From Streptomyces wuyuanensis (lineage in GTDB: Bacteria > Actinomycetota > Actinomycetes > Streptomycetales > Streptomycetaceae): a stretch of DNA of 64,000 nucleotides. Below, in pieces: positions 17,379 through 25,485 of this stretch (position 1 is the first letter of the stretch; each line of letters begins with the position of its first letter). Position numbers and translations under genes: made by a program. The DNA lies in NCBI RefSeq assembly GCF_900103455.1, contig NZ_FNHI01000022.1, positions 95,147 to 159,146 on the forward strand, read 5' to 3'. Below the pieces are notes generated by a model. The model made no database searches and was not told the origin of the DNA. It worked only from the letters and a program-made list of their open reading frames with translations.

Positions 17379-18794
17379 CTATGCGGACTTCAGGTAGTGG
17401 TCGAGGACGCGGACGCCGAAGTGCAGGGCTTCGACGGGGACGCGTTCGTCGACGCCGTGGAACATCGCCGCGTAGTCGAAGCCCTCGGGCAGCTTCAGCG
17501 GTGAGAAGCCGTACCCGGTGATGCCGAGGCGCGAGAACTGCTTGGCGTCGGTGCCGCCGGACATGCAGTACGGGACGACGTGCCCCTCGGGGTCGAAGCG
17601 CTCGATCGCCGCACGCAGCTTGGCGAAGGTCGGGGAGTCGACGGGCGCCTGCAGGGCGACCTCCCGGTGGTGGAACTCCCAGTCGACGTCGGGTCCGGTC
17701 AGCCGGTCGAGGGTCTCGCGGAACTCGTCCTCGCCGCCGGGCACCATCCGCCCGTCGACGAAGGCGCCGGCGTGGCCGGGGATCACGTTGACCTTGTAGC
17801 CGGCGTCCAGCATCGTCGGGTTGCTGCTGTTGCGCACGACCGGTTCGACCAGCGCGGCGGCGCGGCCGAGCTTGGTCATCAGCGCGTCGACGTCGAAGTC
17901 CGGTGCGTCGAGGTCGGCGTGGATGCCCTGCAGGGCCGCGAGCTCCGACAGGGCTGCGCGCACCGTCGGGGTGAGCCGGACCGGCCACTCGTACTCACCG
18001 ATCCTGCTGATCGCCGCGGCAAGCCTCGTGACGGCGTTGGATCGGTTGACCTTGGAGCCGTGGCCCGCTCTGCCGTGGGCGGTGAGCTTCAGCCAGGCGG
18101 TACCGCGCTCACCGGCGCCGACCGGGTACAGCGCCATGCCGGGGCCGGCGTGGAAGGTGAAGGCCCCGGATTCGCTGATGCCCTCGGTGCAGCCCTCGAA
18201 GAGCCCGGGGTGCCGTTCGGCGAGGAAGCCCGCGCCGTCCGCCGCGCTCGCCTCCTCGTCGGCCGTGTAGGCGATGACGATGTCCCGGCGGGGCCGGACT
18301 CCCGTGCGGTGCCAGGCCCGGACGACCGAAAGGATCATCGCGTCCATGTTCTTCATGTCGACCGCGCCGCGCCCCCAGACGACGCCGTCGCGGACCTCGC
18401 CGGAGAACGGGTGGACGGTCCAGTCGGCGGGCTCGGCCGGGACCACGTCGAGGTGGCCGTGGACGAGGAGGGCGTCGGCTGAGGGATCGGTGCCCTCGAT
18501 CCTGGCGACCACGTTCGTACGGCCCGGTGTGCGCTCCAGCATGACGGGCTCGAGGCCGGCTGCGGCGAGCCGTTCCGCCACGTACTCGGCGGCGGGGCGC
18601 TCACGGCAGTCGCCGCCGCCGCGGTTGGTGGTGTCGATGCGGATGAGCTCGGATGTGAAGGTCACCACCTCGTCGAGGGCGGTGTCGTCGACGGGTGCGG
18701 CCGTTGTCATGTCGTGGGACCTGTCCATGTGCGGGATGTCGGATGGTGCGGTGGGCGTGGCGGTCTTGGTGGGACGGCGGGTCACGTCAGCCAT
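17379..18794 (-). CDS. M20/M25/M40 family metallopeptidase
   Basis: This 471-aa protein removes residues from short peptides or N-acyl amino acids. Metal ligands are visible in LLVHGHLDVVP, VVWGRGAVDMKN and AYTADEEAS, the usual dinuclear zinc pattern, with a dimerisation domain in the middle (AWLKLTAHGRAGHGSKVN). The start at 18794 is preceded by GGAGGAG and overlaps the end of the M55 gene by 8 bp, implying coupled translation; a downstream ATG (MTTAAPVDD) would give the length usual for the family. The first 30 residues are poorly conserved and contain many Thr and Pro. It is the second gene of the peptidase operon. Confidence 0.9.
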   Translation of the reverse strand: MADVTRRPTKTATPTAPSDIPHMDRSHDMTTAAPVDDTALDEVVTFTSELIRIDTTNRGGGDCRERPAAEYVAERLAAAGLEPVMLERTPGRTNVVARIEGTDPSADALLVHGHLDVVPAEPADWTVHPFSGEVRDGVVWGRGAVDMKNMDAMILSVVRAWHRTGVRPRRDIVIAYTADEEASAADGAGFLAERHPGLFEGCTEGISESGAFTFHAGPGMALYPVGAGERGTAWLKLTAHGRAGHGSKVNRSNAVTRLAAAISRIGEYEWPVRLTPTVRAALSELAALQGIHADLDAPDFDVDALMTKLGRAAALVEPVVRNSSNPTMLDAGYKVNVIPGHAGAFVDGRMVPGGEDEFRETLDRLTGPDVDWEFHHREVALQAPVDSPTFAKLRAAIERFDPEGHVVPYCMSGGTDAKQFSRLGITGYGFSPLKLPEGFDYAAMFHGVDERVPVEALHFGVRVLDHYLKSA

Positions 18795-19620
18795 ACTGCT
18801 CCTCCACCGCGGCGGAGACGATCGTCGTGACGGCCTTGAACGTGCGAATGGCCTCATACATGGTCTCGCTGGTGTAGACGGTGCGGCGCTCGCCGCTGCG
18901 GGCGGTGCCCGGCACGACGGTGGCGGCCGCGGCGAGGTGCTCCGCGTCGAACTCCAGCTCCACGGTGAACGGGCCGCCCCGGACCGGCTCGTGGCGGACG
19001 GCGAGGGCCGTGGCCTCCTTGGCGGCGGCGCGGATGTCGGCGGCCGTGCGCGTGGGTGTGCGGCAGACCGCCGCGTACCGCGAGACATGGTCCTTGACCG
19101 CGACCTTGCGGGCCTCCGGTGCGTATCCCAGGGCGTCCTCGCAGGCCAGGTCGTCGCCGGTGACGAGGATCACCGGGACTCCGTACTCGGCGACCACGTG
19201 CGCGTTGAGCAGGCCCTCGCTCGCCCGGGTGCCGTTCAGCCAGACGCCGGTGATCGAGTTCGCCAGATAGGTGTGGGCGAGCACGCCCTCGGCACCGGCT
19301 CCCGTGTGGTAGCCGACAAAGGCGATGCCGTCCACGTCCCCGTGCTGCACGCCCTCCACCATGGACAGCGATTTGTGCCGCCCTGTCAGCATTTCGGCAC
19401 GCTCGTCCAGGCGCTCCAGCAGAAGATTGCGCATGCTCCAGTGCGCTTCGTTGATGAGCACCTCATCGGCACCGCCGTCGAAGAACCCGAGCACCGCCGC
19501 GTTCACGTCCGAGGTGAAGAGGGACCGGCAGCGCTCCCACTGGGGCGTGCCGGGCAGCACATCGGCCGGCCACGTGACACCGGTGGCGCCTTCCATGTCG
19601 GCGCTGATCAGGATCTTCAT
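18787..19620 (-). CDS. M55 family D-aminopeptidase (DppA-like)
   Basis: This 277-aa protein matches Bacillus DppA, a decameric zinc enzyme that releases D-amino acids such as D-Ala from peptides. The hallmark SADMEGATGV (SxDxEG) is at residues 6-15, and further conserved blocks are EVLINEAHWSMRNL, FVGYHTGAG, HTYLANSITGVWLNG and PVILVTGDD. It is the first gene of the four-gene peptidase operon. A TACGGT box stands 7 nt before the ATG with no ribosome site, so the transcript is probably leaderless. D-aminopeptidase plus LD-carboxypeptidase in one operon points to use of murein-derived peptides. Confidence 0.92.
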   Translation of the reverse strand: MKILISADMEGATGVTWPADVLPGTPQWERCRSLFTSDVNAAVLGFFDGGADEVLINEAHWSMRNLLLERLDERAEMLTGRHKSLSMVEGVQHGDVDGIAFVGYHTGAGAEGVLAHTYLANSITGVWLNGTRASEGLLNAHVVAEYGVPVILVTGDDLACEDALGYAPEARKVAVKDHVSRYAAVCRTPTRTAADIRAAAKEATALAVRHEPVRGGPFTVELEFDAEHLAAAATVVPGTARSGERRTVYTSETMYEAIRTFKAVTTIVSAAVEEQYG

Positions 19621-19779
19621 GCCAGGAACCGTACGCGCCGTCCGCCGCGCCGACCAGCCCTGTGGATAACTCCCGGTGGTTCAGACCGGTGACATCACTC
19701 GTTCCGGCCTCCCACCAGCCGCTTCGCCGTCAGCGCGGTCGGCTCGGGACAGTCTCGCCGAGCCGTTTCCCCGGTGCGC

Positions 19780-20544
19780 TCACCCGGCACCGCCGGGGAC
19801 GAAGGACCGGCACCGCGGCACGCCCCGGTCGGGTGTCGAGCCCACCCGCTCGTGGCGTCTGAACTCGACGACGGGACAGCCCAGTTGCCGTACCTGGTCC
19901 ACGATCCCGCCGGGGTCCCGGACCCCCATGCCGGGCAGTATCCCGGCGAGCCGCCGGACGAGTTCGCCGGAGTCGGGCAACTCGGTGTGCAGGGCGAACC
20001 CGGGCGCGATGCGCACCTCGCCGTCACCGGCGCCCGCGCCGGGCGCGCCGCCGGAAGCGAACCGTTCCGCGTCGGCCGCCAGGACGAGCAGCCGCTCCGG
20101 CCCGGGTCCCGTGAGCGGATACGCCCACCACAGGACGTCGACCCGCTCGTCGCGCGGCCGCCCTCCGCCCACGCCGAGCCGGGCGCGCCCCGCCGCCGGA
20201 TAGAAGACAGCGGGCTCGGCACAGGGGTCCGCTGCGGCGCCGGGCGCGCCACGCCCCCGCGCCGGGAACTCCGAGAAGGGTGAGGCGGGCGAGGATGCCG
20301 GGGGAGGCAGGGCGGGCGAGGAGTCCGAGCCGGGCGGGGCGTCGGACGTCAGAGCGCCGGCCACGGGCAGCAGTTCCATGGCGGACTGACCGACGGCCAC
20401 GTCCTCGTCGTGGCCGAACAGCGCACGCGCGCCTGCCGACCAGTGCGACACGAAGCCGTCACCGTCGGCGAGGACCACGGCGAGGCCCGCCGGGCCGACC
20501 GCCGCCGACCGCCGCCGCGGGGCCGGCGGAACGCCACCGTCCAT
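19780..20544 (-). CDS. PAS-domain protein, output domain not recognised
   Basis: This 254-aa protein starts at the ATG at 20544 behind GGAAGGAG. Residues 16-60 (GLAVVLADGDGFVSHWSAGARALFGHDEDVAVG and the LLP segment) match the start of a PAS sensor domain as found in Streptomyces SpoIIE-type phosphatases and PAS regulators. A Ser/Pro/Ala linker follows, then VDVLWWAYPLTGPGPERLLVLAADAERF, which completes the PAS sheet. The C-terminal 80 residues are unfamiliar and no kinase, phosphatase, GGDEF or DNA-binding domain is seen. It may be a stand-alone sensor, or the truncated remains of a larger regulator. The gene is monocistronic. Confidence 0.55.
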   Translation of the reverse strand: MDGGVPPAPRRRSAAVGPAGLAVVLADGDGFVSHWSAGARALFGHDEDVAVGQSAMELLPVAGALTSDAPPGSDSSPALPPPASSPASPFSEFPARGRGAPGAAADPCAEPAVFYPAAGRARLGVGGGRPRDERVDVLWWAYPLTGPGPERLLVLAADAERFASGGAPGAGAGDGEVRIAPGFALHTELPDSGELVRRLAGILPGMGVRDPGGIVDQVRQLGCPVVEFRRHERVGSTPDRGVPRCRSFVPGGAG

Positions 20545-20805
20545 GGCTGACAGGCTCCTTCCGGCGCGGGATCCGTGGCAAGTGACTCAACAGTAGGCCC
20601 CCGCGAGCACGGCTCGCCGGTCATCGCGCGAATCGGCCGGGTGCCGCCGCGGCGCGAAGCGGAACGATGAACTCCGCACCTGCGGTCCGCCCTGCCGGGC
20701 CCTCCCCCGCCATCCGCACCGGCCCCGGCACCGGCCGGTCACGACACGGCGGTCAGGGCACGGCGGGCGACGCCGGCCCGGTCAGGCGCACCCGCCGGCC
20801 GCCGG

Positions 20806-23232
20806 TCAGGAGTAGCGGTCCTCGTGCCCCAGCTGGAGTTCACGCTCCGTGCGTCCCCCGGCCGCGACCTGCAGCACCGTCGCCACGGGCGGATAGCCCG
20901 CCGCGATGACCGTGTACTCGCCGGACGACAGATCGACGAAGCGGAAGGTCCCCTCGGGGCCCGTGGTGAGGGTGTCGACGACGTTCCCGGCGGCGTCGAG
21001 CAGGGTCACCCGCGCGTCCTCGACGGGCCGCCCGCCGCCCGCGCGCACCGTCCCGCGCAGGACCGCGCCGCCGGCGAGCTCGATGTCCTGGCGGGTCTCC
21101 CGGGACGCCTGCACGCTGACGGGCAGCGCGGCGGGACGGAACGCCGGTGCGCTCGCCGCGAGGGTGTACTCCCCCGCCACCAGTTCGCCGATCACGTAGC
21201 CGCCCTCACGGCCGCTGCGGGTGGACGCGACGACCTCGCCGCGCACGTCGGTCAGCGTCACCGCGGCGTCGCGCACGGGGCTGCCGTCGGCGGTGACCAC
21301 GTTGCCGGCGAGCCGGCCGGCGCCGCCGAGGACGACGTCCAGGTCGACCGGCCGTTCGCCGACGGTGACGGACACGGCCTGCGGCTGGTGGCCGCCGGCC
21401 GCGGCGATGAGGACGTACGAGCCGGAGCCGGGGACGCTGAGGGCGTACCGCCCGTCCTCGCCGCTCGCCCCGCGTCCGATCTGCTGTCCGCGGATGTCGA
21501 TGAGGGTGAGCGCGGCGCGGGGCACCGTGCTGCCGTCGTGGTGCTGGACCGTGCCGCAGACGGGCACTCCCGCGCTGGGGGCCGGCGCCGGGGCGGGGGC
21601 GACGGGCGCCGTTCGCGCATGGGGTACGGACGTGGGCTCGGCGGCCGTGGGGGCGTTGTGGGTCACCAGCGGTTTCTCCTTGAGGAAGAAGGCGAGGATC
21701 AGGCCGAGGACGAGCACCGGCACGAGGTAGAGGAAGATCCGCGGCATCGCGTCGGCGTACGCCTGGATGTAGCCGTCGCGCAGGGCGGGCGGCATCGCGT
21801 GCACGAGCTGCGGGGTGATGGCCTCGGCCTCGGGCATGCCCTCGGGGGTCGCGGGGATGCGGTCGGCCAGGGCGTCGGTGAGCCGGTCGGCGAAGAGGGT
21901 GCCGAAGACGGCCGCGCCGACGCTGCCGCCGATCTGGCGGAAGTAGTTGTTGGCGCTGGTGGCGGTGCCGAGGTCGGCCGGCGGTACGGAGTTCTGCACC
22001 GCCAGGATCAGCACCGGCAGTACCATGCCCACGCCGATGCCGAGGACCGCCTGCCAGACCGAGTAGGTGAGCCGGGAGGTGTCGGTCTCCAGACCCGACA
22101 GCAGCCACATGCCGACGGCCGAGAGGGCGGTGCCGGCCACCGGATGGATCCTGTACCGGCCGGTGCGGCTGATGAGGTGCCCGGAGACGATCGACGCGAC
22201 GACGATGCCGCCCATCATGGGGAGCATCAGCAGCCCGGACTCGGTGGCGCTGGCACCGTCGACCATCTGCAGGAACGTGGGCAGGTAGCTGGCCGCGCCG
22301 AAGAGGGCGACGCCCACCACCGCCCCGACGAGACCGGTCACGTTGAAGACCGAGTCGCGGAACAGCCGCAGGGGGATGACCGGTTCGGGCGCATAGTGCT
22401 CCACGACCAGGAACAGCAGGGTCGTTCCGGCGGCGCCCGCGGCGAGGGCGAGGATGACGCGCGAGTCCCATGCGTACTCGGTGCCGCCCCAGCTGGTCAG
22501 CAGAACCAGGCAGGTGGACGCGGCCGCCAGGAGCAGGGCGCCGAGGACGTCGAAGCGGGCTCTCGCGGGCGGCTTCGGGAGCTTCAGCACGACGGCCACG
22601 ACGGCGAGTGTGACGAGGCCGAACGGAACGTTGAAGTAGAAGCACCAGCGCCAGGACACGTGATCGGTGAAGAAGCCGCCGAGGAGCGGGCCGGCGACCG
22701 AGGCGAGCCCGAAGGCGGCGCCGATGAGGCCCATGAAGCGGCCGCGTTCCCTGGCCGGGACGATGTCGGCGATGATCGCCTGGACGCCGATCATCAGCCC
22801 GCCGGCACCGATTCCCTGGACGGCACGGAAGGCGATGAGTTCGTCCATCGTGCGGGACCAGCCCGCGAGGGCCGAACCGATGACGAACACGACGATGGCG
22901 AACTGGAAGACGCCCTTGCGGCCGTAGAGGTCACCGAGCTTCCCGTAGACCGGCAGCCCGATGGTGGCGGTGAGCAGGTAGGCGGTGATCGCCCAGGACA
23001 TCCGGTCCAGGCCCTGGAGTTCACCCACGATCTTCGGCAGGGCGGTGGCGACGATCATCTGCTCCAGGGCGGCGAGCAGCAGCGCGAGCATCAGACCGAA
23101 GAACACGAGACGGACCCGCCGGGGGCTGAGCGCGGCCGTGTCGCCGGCTCCGGGGGCGGGGGACACGGGGGGTGCGGGCGGACCGGCCGTCCCGGCGGTC
23201 CGCCCGTCCTTCACCAGAGTGATCCCGCCCAC
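20806..23232 (-). CDS. MFS transporter (DHA2, 14 helices) with C-terminal carboxypeptidase-regulatory-like repeats
   Basis: This is a protein of about 808 aa. Residues about 35-525 form an EmrB/QacA-type drug:proton antiporter: LEQMIVATALPKIVGEL, GKLGDLYGRKG (motif A), AVQGIGAGGLM, GPLLGGFFTDHVSWRWCFYFN (motif C region) and PVIPLRLFRDSVF. After a Pro/Ala linker come three beta-sandwich repeats of about 85 residues, beginning CGTVQHHDGSTVPRAALTLI, LAGNVVTADGSPVRDAAVTL and LRGTVRAGGGRPVEDARVTL. Each has the DGRY/GGYV/GTFR and YVLIAAA/YTLAASA/YTVIAAG pattern of carboxypeptidase-regulatory-like (CnaB-like) domains. The start is the GTG at 23232 behind GAGGGGAG; the frame extends to 23286. Substrate unknown; the tail might bind a ligand or partner. 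Confidence 0.85.
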   Translation of the reverse strand: MGGITLVKDGRTAGTAGPPAPPVSPAPGAGDTAALSPRRVRLVFFGLMLALLLAALEQMIVATALPKIVGELQGLDRMSWAITAYLLTATIGLPVYGKLGDLYGRKGVFQFAIVVFVIGSALAGWSRTMDELIAFRAVQGIGAGGLMIGVQAIIADIVPARERGRFMGLIGAAFGLASVAGPLLGGFFTDHVSWRWCFYFNVPFGLVTLAVVAVVLKLPKPPARARFDVLGALLLAAASTCLVLLTSWGGTEYAWDSRVILALAAGAAGTTLLFLVVEHYAPEPVIPLRLFRDSVFNVTGLVGAVVGVALFGAASYLPTFLQMVDGASATESGLLMLPMMGGIVVASIVSGHLISRTGRYRIHPVAGTALSAVGMWLLSGLETDTSRLTYSVWQAVLGIGVGMVLPVLILAVQNSVPPADLGTATSANNYFRQIGGSVGAAVFGTLFADRLTDALADRIPATPEGMPEAEAITPQLVHAMPPALRDGYIQAYADAMPRIFLYLVPVLVLGLILAFFLKEKPLVTHNAPTAAEPTSVPHARTAPVAPAPAPAPSAGVPVCGTVQHHDGSTVPRAALTLIDIRGQQIGRGASGEDGRYALSVPGSGSYVLIAAAGGHQPQAVSVTVGERPVDLDVVLGGAGRLAGNVVTADGSPVRDAAVTLTDVRGEVVASTRSGREGGYVIGELVAGEYTLAASAPAFRPAALPVSVQASRETRQDIELAGGAVLRGTVRAGGGRPVEDARVTLLDAAGNVVDTLTTGPEGTFRFVDLSSGEYTVIAAGYPPVATVLQVAAGGRTERELQLGHEDRYS

Positions 23233-23677
23233 GTACTGCTCCCCTCGTCGCGGTTGCGCCGCGCCATTCTTCGCATTACACGCCAAGAGGGATCAAGCGG
23301 GCCGCTTGCCGCGAGGAGGGGGCGCGGATGGGGCGGATGGGGTCCGGGGGCGCACAACAGTCGCCCATCAGGCGCTTTCCTGTCTCCCGAGTACGCCGGG
23401 GACCCCGCGGGCCCACGAGGAAAACCACTCGATCCGGTGACCCGTGCGAGGCTCCGGAAGAAGGGAGTTCACCTCCGGTCAGAGCGAAGCCGCTTGGGGT
23501 GCCGGGGCCTTGCGGGACCACATCGCCCGTGGACGGGGCGGCCGTTCGAGCGGACCGGCACCGAAGACACCGGTGTTCGAACGGGCGGCGCCCGAGGGGT
23601 TCGGTACCCGACGGGCCACGCCAGGGGGCCCGGCATCCGAGGGAATCGGCGCTCGCTCCGAGCGGTGCTCCGGGAAC
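23233..23677. other. Intergenic region between the MFS and SRPBCC genes
   Basis: These 445 bp contain no convincing gene. The sequence next to the MFS gene is AT-richer (around 23265-23285) and may hold its promoter. Short palindromic words such as GTTCGAAC occur near 23575, but no clear terminator or operator stands out. Confidence 0.4.
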
Positions 23678-24121
23678 TCACTTCTCCACTTCGGCGGCGA
23701 GATTCGCGAGCACCTCGTCGTAGATCCGGGCGAGGCCCTTGGGGGCGAAGGTGCGCTCGAAGAATCCGCCGATGCCGCCGGCGCCGTTCCAGACGCTGGT
23801 GACCACGACCCGGGAGCGGCCCTCACCCGCGGGCGTCACGGTCCAGGTGGTGACCATCGAGGAGTTGCGGTCCTTCTCGACGAGCTGACCGTCGGTCGGC
23901 TCGGTCACCTCGAGGAGGCAGTCGCGGATGCGCTTGCTGGTGGCCTGGAGCTTCCAGTGGACGAGGGTGCCCTCGCCGTCGCCGCCCTCGCGCACCTGGT
24001 ACTCGCTGAAGTGCCCGGGCAGGAGCTTCGCGCGGGTGTCCTTGTAGTCGGCCAGCGCGTCGAACACGGCCTCCGCGCCCCCCGCGACGATCCGCTCCGT
24101 CGTGGCCTCGACCTGCGCCAT
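23678..24121 (-). CDS. SRPBCC (polyketide cyclase/START-like) family protein
   Basis: This 147-aa protein has its ATG at 24121 behind GAAGGAGAAG. It starts MAQVEATTERIVAGGAEAVFDALADYKDT and continues with TTWTVTPAGEGRSRVVVTSVW and an amphipathic C-terminal helix (LARIYDEVLANLAAEVEK). This is the helix-grip fold of the SRPBCC superfamily, which binds small hydrophobic ligands. No specific function can be assigned. It is divergent from the radical SAM gene; the 135 bp between them hold the SOS-like box. Confidence 0.82.
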   Translation of the reverse strand: MAQVEATTERIVAGGAEAVFDALADYKDTRAKLLPGHFSEYQVREGGDGEGTLVHWKLQATSKRIRDCLLEVTEPTDGQLVEKDRNSSMVTTWTVTPAGEGRSRVVVTSVWNGAGGIGGFFERTFAPKGLARIYDEVLANLAAEVEK

Positions 24122-24211
24122 CGCTTCTCCTTCAGCACTCGGTTCCTGCGGTCCGGCCAAGCCAATCACCTCCGCGGCGGCCGCCCAAAATCGGGGTTGC
24201 GGCGATCAAGG

Positions 24212-24229
24212 GAACAGGTGTTCTATTCT
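24212..24229 (+). promoter_or_regulatory. LexA/SOS-box-like GAAC-N4-GTTC next to a -10 box
   Basis: GAACAGGTGTTC (24212-24223) has the complete GAACnnnnGTTC core of Gram-positive LexA sites, though the outer C/G flanks differ from the consensus. It directly abuts TATTCT (24224-24229), a fair -10 hexamer, 28 bp before the start codon of the radical SAM gene. LexA bound here would block RNA polymerase. Confidence 0.6.
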
Positions 24230-24256
24230 GTGGTCAGTGCTACCGAGGAGGCGCCC

Positions 24257-25318
24257 ATGCGCTGGGACAATCTCGCCGAGAACAGCAGGAACGCCACGGA
24301 CCCCGACGGCGCGGCCCTGCCCGGGGACGCCGCGCTCTTCGGTACGGACGCCGTGACCACACGGACCTTCGACACACCGGAGTTCCGGGGGATGACCTTC
24401 CACGAGGTGCGGGCCCGCTCGATCCTGAACCGGGTGCCCGGGGCCTCGCGCATGCCGTTCGAGTGGACGGTGAACCCCTACCGCGGCTGCACCCATGCCT
24501 GCGTGTACTGCTTCGCCCGCAAGACGCACAGCTATCTGGACCTCGACACCGGGCACGGATTCGACAGCCAGATCATCGTCAAGGTCAACGCCCCCGAGCT
24601 GCTGCGCCGGCAGCTGGGCTCCCGGCGCTGGCAGGGCGCGCACGTCGCCATGGGCACCAACGTCGACTGCTACCAGCGCGCGGAGGGGCGCTACCGGCTG
24701 ATGCCCGGCATCATCGGCGCGCTGCGCGACCACGCCAACCCGTTCTCGATCCTCACCAAGGGCACGCTGATCCTGCGCGACCTCGACCTGCTGCGGCAGG
24801 CCGCGGACGTGACCGAGGTCGGCATCTCCGTGTCGGTCGGCTTCACGGACGGCGAGTTGTGGCGGTCCGTCGAGCCGGGCACGCCGGCCCCGGAGCGGCG
24901 CCTCGACGTGGTCCGCACGCTCGCGGACCACGGCATCGGCTGCGCGGTCCTGATGGCGCCGGTCATCCCCTTCCTGAGCGACCACCCGGACCAGCTGCGC
25001 GCGACCGTGCGGGCGATCGCCTCGGCCGGGGCGACGTCCGTGACGCCACTCGTGCTGCATCTGCGGCCGGGGGCGCGCGAGTGGTTCATGGCGTGGCTGG
25101 CACGGGAGCGTCCGCATCTGGTGCGGCGGTACGAGCGGCTCTATGCGGAGGGCGCCTACGCCCCCAAGTGGTACCAGCGGCGCATCACCCGCCATGTGCA
25201 CGAACTGGCCGCGGAATTCGGCATCGGACCGGCACGGCGGGGCGCCCCGAGGCGCGTTCCGGCACCTGCCGAGCCTTTCCTCGCCGAGCCGGAGGCCACC
25301 CAGCTCACCCTGCTCTGA
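24257..25318 (+). CDS. Rv2578c-family radical SAM protein (SplB-related)
   Basis: This 353-aa protein has its ATG at 24257 behind GAGGAGG. The iron-sulphur motif is CTHACVYC (residues about 83-90) in the setting NPYRGCTHACVYCFAR, typical of the COG1533 group related to spore photoproduct lyase. HVAMGTNVDCYQRAEGRYRLMPG, FSILTKGTLILRDLDLL and EVGISVSVGF are core barrel motifs. The family is widespread in actinobacteria (Rv2578c in Mycobacterium tuberculosis) with no settled reaction. The relation to SplB and an SOS-like box over the promoter suggest a DNA-repair role, which is inferred. The gene is monocistronic. Confidence 0.88.
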   Translation: MRWDNLAENSRNATDPDGAALPGDAALFGTDAVTTRTFDTPEFRGMTFHEVRARSILNRVPGASRMPFEWTVNPYRGCTHACVYCFARKTHSYLDLDTGHGFDSQIIVKVNAPELLRRQLGSRRWQGAHVAMGTNVDCYQRAEGRYRLMPGIIGALRDHANPFSILTKGTLILRDLDLLRQAADVTEVGISVSVGFTDGELWRSVEPGTPAPERRLDVVRTLADHGIGCAVLMAPVIPFLSDHPDQLRATVRAIASAGATSVTPLVLHLRPGAREWFMAWLARERPHLVRRYERLYAEGAYAPKWYQRRITRHVHELAAEFGIGPARRGAPRRVPAPAEPFLAEPEATQLTLL

Positions 25319-25485
25319 GCGCCGTTCGGGGATTCCGCAGCACGCGCCCGTCGCGCCGCCGGAGCCGAACGGACCCTCACCAAACGGGTCGTTTCCTCAA
25401 GAAACATGTCCGTACCAGGTGATATCGGGGAACTCTGCCCCGGGGCTCTGCCGCCCGGGCGCGCCCCGCCATCCCGGGAGGACAT

